This document shows positions 7,177-17,100 of a stretch of 64,000 nt of DNA, in pieces. Location of the stretch: positions 62,001 to 126,000 of the forward strand of contig NZ_JASXSH010000008.1 of NCBI RefSeq assembly GCF_030315745.1, in the 5' to 3' direction. The notes below the pieces were generated by a model. That model saw only the letters and a list, made by a program, of their open reading frames with translations. It did not search any database and had not been told where the DNA came from. The stretch's first letter is position 1; the number at the start of each line of letters is the position of its first letter. The DNA comes from Gordonia heveisoli (GTDB lineage Bacteria > Actinomycetota > Actinomycetes > Mycobacteriales > Mycobacteriaceae). A program made the translations under genes and the position numbers.

Positions 7177-9306
7177 ATGACGACCCCGACCCTGTCCCCC
7201 GATCAGCAGCGGGCCGCGGACGCGGTGATCACCAGTCTGGCCGGCCCCGACGCCCGGCTTCGCGACGACCAGATGACCGCGGTCAGCACCCTCGCCGGCG
7301 GTGGCCGCACCGGCACGGGTGCGCGCGTGCTGGTCGTGCAGGCGACCGGCTGGGGCAAGTCGGCGGTGTATTGGGCGGCCACCGCGGTGATCAGAGGTGA
7401 CGGCGGCGGCCCAACCCTGATCGTCTCGCCGCTGTTGTCGCTGATGCGCGATCAGGTCGCCGCGGCCGAACGGGGCGGCTTGCGCGCCGCGACGCTGAAC
7501 TCGTCGAATTTCGACGAATGGTCGACCATCGAGGATCAACTCGCCGGCGGCGAGATCGACGTCTTGCTGGTGTCACCCGAGCGGTTGTCGAATCCCGGTT
7601 TCGGCCGCCGTGTCCTCGACGCCTTGGCGGGCCACATCGGCCTCCTGGTGATCGACGAGGCACATGCGGTCTCCGACTGGGGGCATGACTTCCGGCCGGA
7701 CTATCGCCGCGTGTCCGACGTGTTGCGCGAACTCAATCCGGCGACACCGGTGTTGGCCACCACCGCCACCGCCAATGCCCGGGTCACTTCGGACGTGGCC
7801 GCCCAACTCGGCGACGACACCCTGGTGCTCCGCGGGCCACTCGCCCGGAAGTCGTTGCATCTCAACGTTATCGACAATCTTTCGCCTACCCATCGCTACG
7901 GCTGGGTGGCCCAGCACCTGCCCGCGCTGCCCGGCTCGGGGATCGTCTATGTGCTGACCGTCGCCGATGCGGACCGACTGGTCGGCGCCATCAAGGCCGT
8001 GCAGGGATCCGATTATCCGGTGGCCGCCTACAGCGGACAGCTCGACGCGCAGGCCCGGCACGAACTCGAAGATGCCCTGCTGCGCAACGAGGTCAAGGCC
8101 CTGGTGGCGACCTCGGCACTCGGCATGGGCTACGACAAACCCGATCTCGGCTTCGTCGTCCACGTCGGGTCACCACCGTCGCCGGTCTCCTACTATCAGC
8201 AGGTCGGACGTGCCGGACGCGCGCTCGACGACGCCGTGGTGATGCTGTTGTCGTCACGGACCGACGACCGCATCTGGGACTACTTCGCCACCGCGACCAT
8301 CCCCGACCCGGTGAAGATGCACCGCCTGCTGGAGGTGCTCGACACCTCGGAGGAGCCGTTGTCGGTACCCACCCTGGAATCGATGACCGGTTACCGGCGC
8401 ACGCGGGTCGAGCTGATGCTCAAGCAACTCGCCGTCGACGGCGCCACCGACCGCGGCTCCGACGGCTGGCGGTCGACCGGACGGGCGTGGGAATTCGCGG
8501 CCGAACACTATGCCGGGATCGTGCGGGTACGCCAACGCGAAGCCGACATCATGCGCTCCTACATCACCGGTCAGCGCTGCCTCATGCGTCTTCTCACCGA
8601 ATCTCTCGACGACCCGGCCGCCGCCGACTGCGGTCGATGTTCGGTGTGCCGCGGCGAGCTGACCCCGCCGCTGACGGCTGAGGTCGACACCGAGATCGTC
8701 CGCACCATCACCGCATCGTTGCGGTCGTCGGCGACCGTTCTCGAGCCTCGCAAGATGTGGCCGCCTGCCACCAAATCCGGCGGCGACGGCCCGGGATTCC
8801 CGATGCGGGGCCGGATCTCACCAGACCTCGCCGCCCGGGGTGGCCGAGTGCTCGCCCACGCGGACGCACCCGAGTGGGCCGACCTACTCGGCTCCGCCCG
8901 CAGCGGGGACGACGCGGCACTCGCCGAGTTGGGGGACGTCGCGGTCGCCACCCTCGCGGCATGGGTGCGCGCCGACGGCGTCCGACCCGACCAGATCGTG
9001 TCCTTGCGACTGACCGGAACCACGCTGGCCGAGACCCTTGCCGCACATCTGCGCGCGGTGGGTCGGCGCCCCGGGGCGGCGATGCCCGTCGCGCCGGGGG
9101 ACGCACCCTCCGATGCACCCGGCGGCGTCGAGGCCGCGCACTGGTATCACCGGATCGGCACACCCACCGAAGATGTTGCCGGACAACATGTTCTACTCGT
9201 GGTCGACGCCACGACATCCGGCTGGCCGGTCACCATCGCGGCGGCCGCCCTGCGTAGCGCGGGTGCCGCGTCGGTCTCCCCGCTACTGATCCACCGGACG
9301 GTCTGA
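7177..9306 (+). CDS. RecQ-family DNA helicase with phosphoribosyltransferase-like tail
   Basis: A 709-residue superfamily 2 helicase for DNA repair and recombination. The Walker A motif is ATGWGKS, motif II is DEAH (VIDEAHAVSDWGHDFRPDY), motif III is ATTATAN, and the helicase C domain ends in YYQQVGRAGR. A RecQ zinc cluster follows (a Cys, then CGRCSVCRG). After about residue 515 the protein departs from classical RecQ: there is no obvious HRDC domain, and the last 80 residues resemble a degenerate PRTase (HVLLVVDATTSGWPVTIAAA), as in other actinobacterial RecQ-like proteins. The ATG at 7177 is used because the frame upstream lies within the promoter region of the divergent GT2 gene. It is monocistronic. 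Confidence 0.93.
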   Translation: MTTPTLSPDQQRAADAVITSLAGPDARLRDDQMTAVSTLAGGGRTGTGARVLVVQATGWGKSAVYWAATAVIRGDGGGPTLIVSPLLSLMRDQVAAAERGGLRAATLNSSNFDEWSTIEDQLAGGEIDVLLVSPERLSNPGFGRRVLDALAGHIGLLVIDEAHAVSDWGHDFRPDYRRVSDVLRELNPATPVLATTATANARVTSDVAAQLGDDTLVLRGPLARKSLHLNVIDNLSPTHRYGWVAQHLPALPGSGIVYVLTVADADRLVGAIKAVQGSDYPVAAYSGQLDAQARHELEDALLRNEVKALVATSALGMGYDKPDLGFVVHVGSPPSPVSYYQQVGRAGRALDDAVVMLLSSRTDDRIWDYFATATIPDPVKMHRLLEVLDTSEEPLSVPTLESMTGYRRTRVELMLKQLAVDGATDRGSDGWRSTGRAWEFAAEHYAGIVRVRQREADIMRSYITGQRCLMRLLTESLDDPAAADCGRCSVCRGELTPPLTAEVDTEIVRTITASLRSSATVLEPRKMWPPATKSGGDGPGFPMRGRISPDLAARGGRVLAHADAPEWADLLGSARSGDDAALAELGDVAVATLAAWVRADGVRPDQIVSLRLTGTTLAETLAAHLRAVGRRPGAAMPVAPGDAPSDAPGGVEAAHWYHRIGTPTEDVAGQHVLLVVDATTSGWPVTIAAAALRSAGAASVSPLLIHRTV

Positions 9307-9319
9307 TCGGTTCTGGAAC

Positions 9320-9745
9320 TCAGTCTGCGACGTATTCGCCGTAGCCGAGCCCGCGCAGGCTGGACCGGATCTTCGCCGCGGCGGCGTCGAGTTCCTCCGG
9401 ACTGACGTTCTTGTTCGCATTCGCCAGGTCAAAGGTCTGCATGGTCAGCGCCGGGAACACGTGCAAATGCACATGCGGCACTTCGAGTCCCGCGATCAGC
9501 AGCCCCATCCGTGGCGCGTCGAAGGCATCCTTCACCGCACGCCCGACCTTCTGCGCCACATCCGACAGATGAGTGAACGAGGCGGTGTCGATCTGCTCCC
9601 AGTGATCGATCTCCTTGCGGGGCACCACCAGCACGTGCCCCGGGGTCACCGGCTCGATGGTCAGGAAGGCGACCGCCTGTCCGTCCTTCCACACAAAACG
9701 CCCGGGCAGTTCACCGTTGATGATCATGCTGAAGACAGATGCCAT
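9320..9745 (-). CDS. HIT-family nucleotide hydrolase/transferase
   Basis: A 141-residue histidine-triad protein, a small dimeric enzyme cleaving nucleoside phosphoramidates or adenylylated compounds. The triad is VPHVHLHVFP near residue 100, and the upstream strand pattern TPGHVLVVPRKEIDHWEQ is typical. I start at ATG 9745 (MASVFSMIING); an in-frame GTG/ATG-type extension to 9778 would run into the 3' end of phoR (which ends at 9775). The gene follows phoR by 29 bases on the same strand and may be read through from the phoPR operon, though that order is not known to be functional. Confidence 0.93.
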   Translation of the reverse strand: MASVFSMIINGELPGRFVWKDGQAVAFLTIEPVTPGHVLVVPRKEIDHWEQIDTASFTHLSDVAQKVGRAVKDAFDAPRMGLLIAGLEVPHVHLHVFPALTMQTFDLANANKNVSPEELDAAAAKIRSSLRGLGYGEYVAD

Positions 9746-9774
9746 GTGGCCGAGTCTAGTGGCGTCGCCGCCGC

Positions 9775-11253
9775 TCATTCCGCCAGCCGGGGCAGACGTA
9801 CCCAGAAATTCGCCCCGCCGCCAAGTTCGGAGTCCACCCCGACCTGGCCGCCGTGTGCGGCGACGATCGCCGCAACGATGGACAGACCGAGACCGCTGCC
9901 ACCGCCGTCCACGCGCGAGCGCGAAGTGTCACCGCGATAGAAGCGCTCGAAGACGTGCGCCCGATCCTCGGCGGTCAGCCCGGGGCCGGTGTCGGTGACC
10001 CCGAGGACCACCTCGTCGTCGTCCACCGAGACGCCGACGGTGATCGACGCGTCGTCGGGGGTGTAGGCGATCGCGTTGCCGACGAGGTTGCGCAACACCT
10101 GTACCAGGCGGGCCGAATCCCCCCGAACCATCGGCGGGACGTCGCTGTCGCCGACCACCAGCCGCAGGTCACGGCCGGGGGCACTCACATGCGCGGCCTG
10201 CACCACATCGGCGGCCAGGGCCAGACAATCCACCGGCTCGAAGCTCATCGGACGCTGCGCATCCAGCCGTGCGAGCACCAGCAGATCCTCGACGAGCAGC
10301 GTCATCCGGCCGGCCTCGTCATCGATACGGCGCATCGCGTCCGCGGTGTCGGGTACCGCACCCTGGCGATACAGCTCGGCGAACCCCTTGATCGAGGTGA
10401 GCGGTGTCCGCAACTCGTGACTGGCGTCGGCGATGAACCTGCGCATCTTCTCCTCGGAGGCCCGAGCCTGCTGTTCGGAGGCCGCGGTGGCGGCGAACGC
10501 ATGCTGGATCTGTCCGAGCATCGTGTTCAGCGACGCCGACAAACTCCCCACCTCGGTGTTGGGTGCGGCACCGGGCACGCGCATGTTGAGGTTACCGGCC
10601 GCGATCGCATGCGCGGTCTCCTCGACACGGCGCAACGGCCGCAGACTCGACCGGACGAGCAGATAGCTCAGCACCCCGACGACCAGGACGACCCCGGCGC
10701 CGATCGCCAACTGCAACCCGACCAGCCGGGAGATGGTGGCGTTCACGTCGGTGAGAGGGATCGCCACAATCGACTCACCCCACTGATTCTGCACCTTGAT
10801 GATCCGCCATTTCGGGCCATCGCCGTCGACCGAACCGACCGTCGTCGGTCCCGCATTGCCGTCCGGCAGGGCCGCGATGTCGGGATCGTCATCGAAGTCG
10901 TTGCTCGACTGCCGGGCGCCGTCGGGGAAGGTGATCGCGACGAAATAGGACGACGGTGGCCGACGCGGCCCCGGCGGTGGCCCACCGAGCCGAGGGTCGC
11001 CGACCCGATCACGCGGAGCCGCCCAGGTACGCACCGCCGACTGCAGTCCGTCATCCGTGCGGCTGATCAGGTCCTGTTTCATCGCCGACGTCACGGCGAT
11101 GCCGGAAACCAACAGACCGACGACCACCAGCACCAGCATCAGTCCGACGAGCGACACCCGAAGCGGGATCCCCCGCCGGGACCGGCCCACCGGCCGATCG
11201 TTGCTCACCGGGACCGCGGATTCCGTACGCACCGGCGTGGTGGGCGAGGCCAT
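9775..11253 (-). CDS. phoR: PhoR sensor histidine kinase
   Basis: A 492-residue membrane kinase, partner of PhoP. A first membrane span lies near residues 30-52 (VSLVGLMLVLVVVGLLVSGI), then an extracytoplasmic sensor of about 120 residues with SSYFVAITFPDGARQSS, a second span near 175-200, a HAMP linker (RSSLRPLRRVEETAHAIAAG), the phospho-acceptor His in FIADASHELRTPLTSIKGF, and the ATP-binding N and G boxes (RNLVGNAIAYTP; GGSGLGLSIV). The text closely tracks mycobacterial PhoR throughout, including the membrane-proximal GIAVTS and the AELYRQGA segment. Its ATG overlaps the phoP stop by one base. It likely senses an envelope or pH-related cue. Confidence 0.93.
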   Translation of the reverse strand: MASPTTPVRTESAVPVSNDRPVGRSRRGIPLRVSLVGLMLVLVVVGLLVSGIAVTSAMKQDLISRTDDGLQSAVRTWAAPRDRVGDPRLGGPPPGPRRPPSSYFVAITFPDGARQSSNDFDDDPDIAALPDGNAGPTTVGSVDGDGPKWRIIKVQNQWGESIVAIPLTDVNATISRLVGLQLAIGAGVVLVVGVLSYLLVRSSLRPLRRVEETAHAIAAGNLNMRVPGAAPNTEVGSLSASLNTMLGQIQHAFAATAASEQQARASEEKMRRFIADASHELRTPLTSIKGFAELYRQGAVPDTADAMRRIDDEAGRMTLLVEDLLVLARLDAQRPMSFEPVDCLALAADVVQAAHVSAPGRDLRLVVGDSDVPPMVRGDSARLVQVLRNLVGNAIAYTPDDASITVGVSVDDDEVVLGVTDTGPGLTAEDRAHVFERFYRGDTSRSRVDGGGSGLGLSIVAAIVAAHGGQVGVDSELGGGANFWVRLPRLAE

Positions 11254-11969
11254 CAGGCCCGCGGTTCCCGCATCACATAACCCACCCCACGCAGCGTGTG
11301 GATCAGCGGATTGACGCCGTCGTCGAGTTTGCGACGCAGGTAGGACACATAGGATTCGACGACGTTGACCTCGCCGCCGAAGTCGTAGTTCCAGACATGG
11401 TCGAGGATTCGCGGCTTGGACAGCACGGTGCCCGCATTGACCATGAAATACCGCAGCAGCGTGAATTCGGTGGGCGACAGTGCGACCGGCTTGCCCGCCT
11501 TGGTGACCTCATGCGTCTCGTCGTCGAGTTCGATGTCGGCGAAGGTGATCCGCGACGCCGACTTCTCGTCACCGTCGAACCCGGCGCGGCGCAGCAGCAC
11601 CTGCAGACGGGCCACCACCTCTTCGAGGCTGAACGGTTTCGTGACGTAGTCGTCGCCGCCGATGGTGAGGCCGTTGATCTTGTCCTCGACCGAGTCCCGG
11701 GCCGACAGGAACAGCGCGGGCGCTTCGATACCGTCGGCGCGCAGGCGGCGGAGCAGACCGAACCCGTCCATCCCGGGCATCATCACGTCCAGGACCAGCA
11801 GGTCGGGTTTGTAGGTGCGGCAGCCATCGATGGCCGCCGGACCGTTGTCGGCGGTCTCCACCTCATAACCCTGGAACTTCAGCGACACGGACAACAGTTG
11901 CCGGATGTTCTCCTCGTCGTCGACGACGAGAACCTTCGCACCCTGTCCGGGCTGACCTGCTTGACTCAC
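11253..11969 (-). CDS. phoP: PhoP response regulator (OmpR family)
   Basis: A 238-residue regulator whose receiver domain (about residues 10-125) has the acidic pair in VVDDEEN, the phospho-acceptor Asp in LLVLDVMMPGMDGFG, the Thr/Ser switch in ALFLSARDS and the Lys in DDYVTKPFSLEE. The C-terminal winged helix ends RKLDDG...HTLRGVGYVMREPR. Long stretches match M. tuberculosis PhoP, including GGDDYVTKPFSLEEVVARL, which separates it from PrrA, MprA or TrcR. I choose GTG 11969 because GGCAGGG lies 8 bases upstream; a GTG at 11978 is alternative. A PhoP-like box starts 45 bases upstream, so autoregulation is likely. In mycobacteria the pair controls envelope lipids and acid response. Confidence 0.94.
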   Translation of the reverse strand: MSQAGQPGQGAKVLVVDDEENIRQLLSVSLKFQGYEVETADNGPAAIDGCRTYKPDLLVLDVMMPGMDGFGLLRRLRADGIEAPALFLSARDSVEDKINGLTIGGDDYVTKPFSLEEVVARLQVLLRRAGFDGDEKSASRITFADIELDDETHEVTKAGKPVALSPTEFTLLRYFMVNAGTVLSKPRILDHVWNYDFGGEVNVVESYVSYLRRKLDDGVNPLIHTLRGVGYVMREPRA

Positions 11970-12013
11970 GGATAACACCCTGCCACACCACTCTGGGGCG
12001 GATCTGGAATATG

Positions 12014-12031
12014 TCTGCCAACTTCCTGTGT
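12014..12031 (-). promoter_or_regulatory. PhoP-box-like direct repeat before phoP
   Basis: On the minus strand it reads ACACAGG-AAGT-TGGCAGA, again 7-4-7. It matches the element before the GT2 gene in 15 of 18 positions, and downstream both continue with 7 variable bases then CCAGAT-CG, so the whole promoter is alike. Distance to the chosen phoP start codon is 45 bases, identical to the other copy. Confidence 0.6.
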
Positions 12032-12052
12032 GGCCTGACCTGCAGTTTCACC

Positions 12053-13237
12053 TCACCGCATGAAGGGCGCCGGGTAACCGGGCTTCGGCCGGACATCGCC
12101 GATCCAGGCGGCCAGTTCCTCCGCCCGATCGTCGAATTCCCGGCGCGCCGATCTCGGCAGCGACTCCAGCAGATGCACCTCGATCGCTCCGTCCGGGCGC
12201 TGACGCCACCCACCGACGATACGTCCGTCCCACCACGCGGTCTGTCCGCCGTTGCCGTTGGTATCGAAGACGTGCGGCGCGTGCTCACCGAGGTAGAAGT
12301 CGCGTTCCTTGTACCCCATGGTCGTCGGATCCAGTTCGGGCAGCAGAAACGCACGTGGTTCGACCGGTTCGTCGTCGGCTCCGTCGAGGTCGTCGGCATG
12401 CAGGTAGCCGACACGGTCACCGTCGAGGTCGACGCTGACCAGGTTCAACTCGGCCAGCGCGGCCCGCACCGCCGTCTTCGTCGAGCCCAGCCACCACACC
12501 AGGTCCGTTTCGGTACCCGGCCCGTAGGAGCGCAACCACCGATCGATCATCGCCCGATGACCGTCGGCGACACCGCGCACCGGCAGCGGTTCACCCAGCC
12601 AGTCCGACATCGCCGCCCAGGACGGTCTGGACAGATGCCACCCGGCGCCGTTGGGTCCGCGCACGATCTCACCGGCGGCACTCAGCATGTTGAGGACCCG
12701 TGGTCCCATCGGTGTCCGCGTGCCCCACGACCGGCCCGCACCCACCGTCACGTAGCCGTCGAGTGTGGGCAGACGTTCCCGCAGCTGGGTCGACGTCAGA
12801 CACTCCCCGCCCGCGAGTTCGGCGAGCACCGCCACGCGCGCGGTGTCGATCCAGCCCTCCGGATCGTCGAAGTCGTCACTCCGCCGCAGGTCGCGCAACA
12901 TGTTGGTGCGCTCGGCGGCGGCGACCCTCGGTCCGACGGCGGCGACGGCGTCCGCCAGGGCGGACCGGGTCAGCACGAACAGAGTGCGTCGCATCGCGAG
13001 GTGTTTGACGAGTGAGCGGTCCCGATAGAGCGCGGCGTCCATGTCGTCGGCGGTGAATCCGGTGACCCGGGCCCGCGCGGATAGGTACACCGTCGACGGC
13101 GTCGTCGCGTGCAGGCCGACCATCGCGTCGGCGGCCTGTTCGACGGTGGACGCGCGCGTGGCGTCGGTGAGACAGTGCCGCCGCAGCAGACGCGCCCGGC
13201 GCTGATCGTCGGAGATGTGCGGCCGGGCTCGGCTCAC
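12053..13237 (-). CDS. Winged-helix DNA-binding domain protein (YcaQ/AlkX-like, HTH_42)
   Basis: A 394-residue protein of the winged-helix family often annotated from YcaQ, whose E. coli member unhooks DNA interstrand crosslinks as a glycosylase. Recognisable segments are the N-terminal AADAMVGLHATTPSTVYLSARARV, the central SLVKHLAMRRTLFVLTRSAL, and the C-terminal LLPELDPTTMGYKERDFYLG and AWWDGRIVGGWRQRPDG. The GTG at 13237 overlaps the RidA stop (GTGA), giving translational coupling; the frame is open further upstream but only inside the RidA gene. Whether this branch has glycosylase activity cannot be told. It lies between RidA and the phoP promoter. Confidence 0.88.
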   Translation of the reverse strand: MSRARPHISDDQRRARLLRRHCLTDATRASTVEQAADAMVGLHATTPSTVYLSARARVTGFTADDMDAALYRDRSLVKHLAMRRTLFVLTRSALADAVAAVGPRVAAAERTNMLRDLRRSDDFDDPEGWIDTARVAVLAELAGGECLTSTQLRERLPTLDGYVTVGAGRSWGTRTPMGPRVLNMLSAAGEIVRGPNGAGWHLSRPSWAAMSDWLGEPLPVRGVADGHRAMIDRWLRSYGPGTETDLVWWLGSTKTAVRAALAELNLVSVDLDGDRVGYLHADDLDGADDEPVEPRAFLLPELDPTTMGYKERDFYLGEHAPHVFDTNGNGGQTAWWDGRIVGGWRQRPDGAIEVHLLESLPRSARREFDDRAEELAAWIGDVRPKPGYPAPFMR

Positions 13238-13647
13238 GCCGGAACCGCGGCCACGGCGTCGACCTCGACGAGCTGTCCGTCGTAGGGCAGTACGGTGACG
13301 CCGATCATCATCGCGGGAGGTACCTGTCCGTCGAATTCGTCGACGACGGCATCCCAGGCGACCTCGAGATCGACCTGGAGATGTTCGGCGACGTACACGG
13401 TCAGCTTGGCGATATCGGCGGAGGACGCGCCGCGCTCGGCGAGCACGGCGCGGAGATTGTGCAGACACTGACGGGTCTGGGCGACGACGTCGCCGGGTTC
13501 GGTGACCTCACCGTCGGCGTCGAGCGGTGAGATGCCCGCGGTGAACAGGATCGGTCCCGCATTGACAGTTGCACTGTAGGGAAAACCGGCGTCGGGCATT
13601 GCGGACGAACCGTGTCGGCGTACCCGGCCAGAACTCTGATCGGCCAT
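13234..13647 (-). CDS. RidA-family protein
   Basis: A 137-residue YjgF/RidA-fold protein; archetypal members hydrolyse reactive enamine/imine intermediates from amino-acid metabolism. Visible family segments are YSATVNAGPILFTAGISPLD, the helix QTRQCLHNLRAVLAERGAS and the C-terminal PPAMMIGVTVLPYDGQLVEVDAVA. The classic active-site Arg position is occupied by Met/Ile (PPAMMIGV rather than PxRxxV), which suggests it belongs to a non-archetypal Rid subfamily. The start at ATG 13647 is the first before the domain; upstream in-frame codons fall in the long intergenic gap. It is cotranscribed and coupled with the winged-helix gene. Confidence 0.88.
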   Translation of the reverse strand: MADQSSGRVRRHGSSAMPDAGFPYSATVNAGPILFTAGISPLDADGEVTEPGDVVAQTRQCLHNLRAVLAERGASSADIAKLTVYVAEHLQVDLEVAWDAVVDEFDGQVPPAMMIGVTVLPYDGQLVEVDAVAAVPA

Positions 13648-13967
13648 AGCCGCGATTCTAATGACGGCTCCGGCACCGCCCGCCGAGATCTGAGATGGTG
13701 ATCGAGCGGGGCGAGGAATCTGGTGAGGGGTTATCCGGGGCCGGACCGACCCCCATCGGTTCCGGCCCCGGCTACCCCCGTGGACCCGGTCGCCTCGCGA
13801 CACACAACCCCCGACAGGCGGTGCTGAGCACCTCCGTGTGTCGTGCGACTTCCGTTTCCGTCACGTTCCCCCGAACGCGCTCCACTACTTCAACCCAATT
13901 CCCGCGCCAACTCCAGCGATCCCCATCAGGACCCCCCATAACCACAGGTCAGGGCCAAAATAGACAT

Positions 13968-14002
13968 TCCGGTCCGGACACGTCCAAATCCGGATCCGGA
14001 CA
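13968..14002. promoter_or_regulatory. Pair of 14-bp direct repeats, 21-bp period
   Basis: TCCGGTCCGGACA at 13968-13980 recurs as TCCGGATCCGGACA at 13989-14002. Each contains the palindrome TCCGGA, and the repeat distance is 21 bases, close to two helical turns, as in tandem operator sites. They lie 140-175 bases upstream of the nSTAND gene. The binding protein is not known. Confidence 0.45.
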
Positions 14003-14080
14003 AATATCGGTCAAATGACCTGGTTCGCGGGTACGAGCGCACGCGACCCGCAGCACCCCGGCAGCCCCCCGATGGCGCAA

Positions 14081-14099
14081 TGTCCATTCGTGACGGACA
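14081..14099. promoter_or_regulatory. Spaced inverted repeat before the nSTAND gene
   Basis: TGTCC and GGACA arms flank a 9-base centre, 44 bases before the TTG start. The GGACA element is also the right end of each upstream direct repeat, so the same factor could contact all three. Confidence 0.4.
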
Positions 14100-14142
14100 A
14101 TGTTCCCGGTAATGGTCGGTTGAGTCCCAGGGTGATGGTGAG

Positions 14143-17100
14143 TTGGATTTCGGTGAGGCGCTCGGGCGGCTGTTCGTCCAGGCCGGACGTCCCACCCTGC
14201 GCGCGGCATCGGCACGGGCGTCGGTCTCGGCCCAACGCATCAGCGATTGGCGCAACGGCAGGCACCTGCCCCGCGACTTCGCCACCGTCGAACCCCTCCT
14301 GCTCTGGTTGACCACCAAGGCGGTGGCGACCGGGCAACCCGATGTGCTCAGCCTCCCGCAGTGGCGTGAACTGTGGGACCGGCACCTCAGCGAGGAACCC
14401 CCCGCCCGCGCGCCGGCCCCCCCAACACCGACGACCCGGCCCTACGCCGGACTGGCCACGCTCACCGCCGCCGACAGTGCCCTGTTCTTCGGCCGCGACG
14501 ACCTGATCTGCACCCTCGTCGACACCATCCTGGAAACCCGCGCCGGTCACGCCGGCGACGAGCCATCGGCGGGACCGCGATCGAAGTTGATCATCGTCAC
14601 CGGGGTGTCCGGGTCCGGGAAGTCCTCGCTGCTGCGCGCCGGACTCGCGCGTGACTCGCGGGCACCCGCGCTGCGGTACGGCTCGGTGACCGCCACCGGG
14701 GTCGAGCTCGAACCATGCCCCGGTGATCCAGAAGTCCCGGCCAATCCGGAAGACACCGCCCAGGCCGAGGCGATCGCCGGCCTCCGCACCACCGCCGACG
14801 CCGACGCCCCGACGGTGATCATCGACCAGTTCGAGGACGCCTTCGCTCTCGAACCCGAGGCCATGGTCGCCGTCATGCGCGAAGTGGACGACCTGTCCCG
14901 CAAGAGTGTGGTGATCCTCGGTCTGCGTGCGGACTTCTTCGGTCGATGCGTCGAGTTCCCGTTCCTCGCCGCGGCCTGGCAGTCGCGGTGCGTGATCGTC
15001 TCCGAGATGACCCGCACCCAACTGCGCGACGTCATCACCGGACCGGTCCGGCTGGCCGGCGGCCGCATCGAATCCGGACTCGCCGACGTGATGATCACCG
15101 ACCTCTACGAGGCCTCGACCGTCGGCGATCGGGCCGGACGCCTACCGCTGCTCGCCCACGTTCTGCATGCGACCTGGGCACGGCGCACCGGCAACCGGAT
15201 GACGCTGTCGGGGTATCGGGCCACCGGCGGAATCGCGCGCGCCGTTGCCGACACCGCCGAGGCCGCGTGGGCCGCGCTCGATCCCGAAGATCAGGACCTG
15301 GCCCGCGCGTTGCTGCTGGCGCTGGTGCATGTCGGCCCGGCCGGACTCGCCCTGCGTGTCCCGCTCGCACCGTCGACCATCGCCGGCCGCTTCCCCCCGA
15401 AGGTGTCCGCGGTCATCGACATCTTCGCGCAGGCCCGGCTGCTGACCGCGTCCACCGATTCGGTGATGCTCGTCCACGACGTCGTGCTCACGGCGTGGCC
15501 GCGACTGGCGGAATGGATCGCCGCCGACTCCGGCACCCACCTGTGGCGTCAGCAACTCGACGCCGACACCGAGTCGTGGGTGTCGAACAACCGCAGCCGC
15601 TCATTCCTCTACACCGGGTCGCGGCTGGAGAACGCGCGCACGCACCGATCGGCCCTGGCCACGAACTACCAGCACCTGCTGACCAAGGAGAACGACGAGT
15701 TCCTCGACGCCGCGTCCGCGCAGCAACGCCGCCGACGAATGTTGGTCATCATCGCGGCCGTGATCGTCGCCGGACTGGCGATCGCATCGACCATCACCGC
15801 CGCGATCGCCCTACGTCAGGCACACGATCTGACGTTGCAGCGCAACAGTGCCGAACGGGCGGCATTGCTGTCGCATATCGACAGCCTGCAACAGTCGAAT
15901 CCGTCGCTGGCCGCGCACCTGCTACTGGTCGCCCACGAGCTGTATCCCGACGACGAGACGGTGACCAGCCGGATGCTCGGGGCTGCGACCAGCCCGCTGG
16001 CGCGGGCCATCCCCGGCAACACGGGTCCGGTCTATGACCTCGCGTTCGACACCGACGGCCGGTACCTGGCGTCGGCGACCGGGGACCGAGCGGTCCGCGT
16101 CTGGGAACGCACCGACGACGGCACCGACTACCGGGAGGTCGCCACACTCACCGGCTACGGCCAGTATGTGACGTCGGTCGACTTCCACCCGACGCTCCCG
16201 CTACTCGCCACCGGCAGCGGCGACGGAACCGTCCGGGTCTGGGATCTGCGCAACCCTGGCCATCCGGTGTTGGCCGCCACCACCGAACCCGGCCACGGCA
16301 CCGTGTACATGGTCCGCTTCTCGGTCGACGGGTCGACGCTGGCCGCATCGGCCGACGACGGGACGGTCACCATCTTCGCCGTCTCCCCGGACGGAGCCCT
16401 CACCCAGACCGCCGTCCTCGACGCGCACGGCGCATCTGCCGCGCGCACACTGGCCTTCAGCCCGGACGGCCGGACGTTGGCCAGTGGCGGCGACGACCAG
16501 ACCGTCCGGCTGTGGACGACCGGACGCACCCCTCAGCCGGTGGCCCGCATCGGCGGTTTCCCGAGCATCGCGCATGCGGTGACGTTCAGTCCCGACAGTC
16601 GCGCCCTCGCCGTCACCGGTGACAGCGCCAACGCGCAGCTGTGGAATGTCGCAGATCCGGCACAACCCCGCCCGATCACCACCGCGCTGCCCAACACCAC
16701 CGCAGGCTCCTGGTCGGTCGCCTTCAACTCGGCCGGTACACGGCTGGCGTCGGCGCGGGCCGACGGCACCGTCCTGGTGTGGAACACCGCGAACATCACG
16801 TCCCCGATCACCGAGTGGGCGCTGCAGACCGCCTCCGAACAGGGTTCGGTGCGCACCTTCTCCGCGGCCTTCAGCCCGGACGGCACCGAACTGGTGTCGG
16901 GGCGGTCGGACGGCACGCTCGACGTCTGGAGTCTGCCGCCGACGACCGTCCCGGATCGTGGCGGCATCATCACCGGGATCGGCACGAGCGCCGATCATCG
17001 GGTCCTCGCGACCGTCGGCACCGACACCACGCTGAACCTGTGGACGCCGCGGCCCGGGACGATGACGCTGCGGTCACGCACGCCGATCGATCGTCGGGTC

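Larger units (their letters stand above)
13648..14142. other. Long intergenic gap upstream of the nSTAND gene
   Basis: About 495 bases between the divergent ridA and nSTAND genes. I see no convincing coding frame. It contains a block of C-rich, locally less GC-biased DNA (13850-13930), two 14-bp direct repeats and one spaced inverted repeat described separately. The gap is unusually long for this window and suggests a regulated promoter. Confidence 0.6.
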
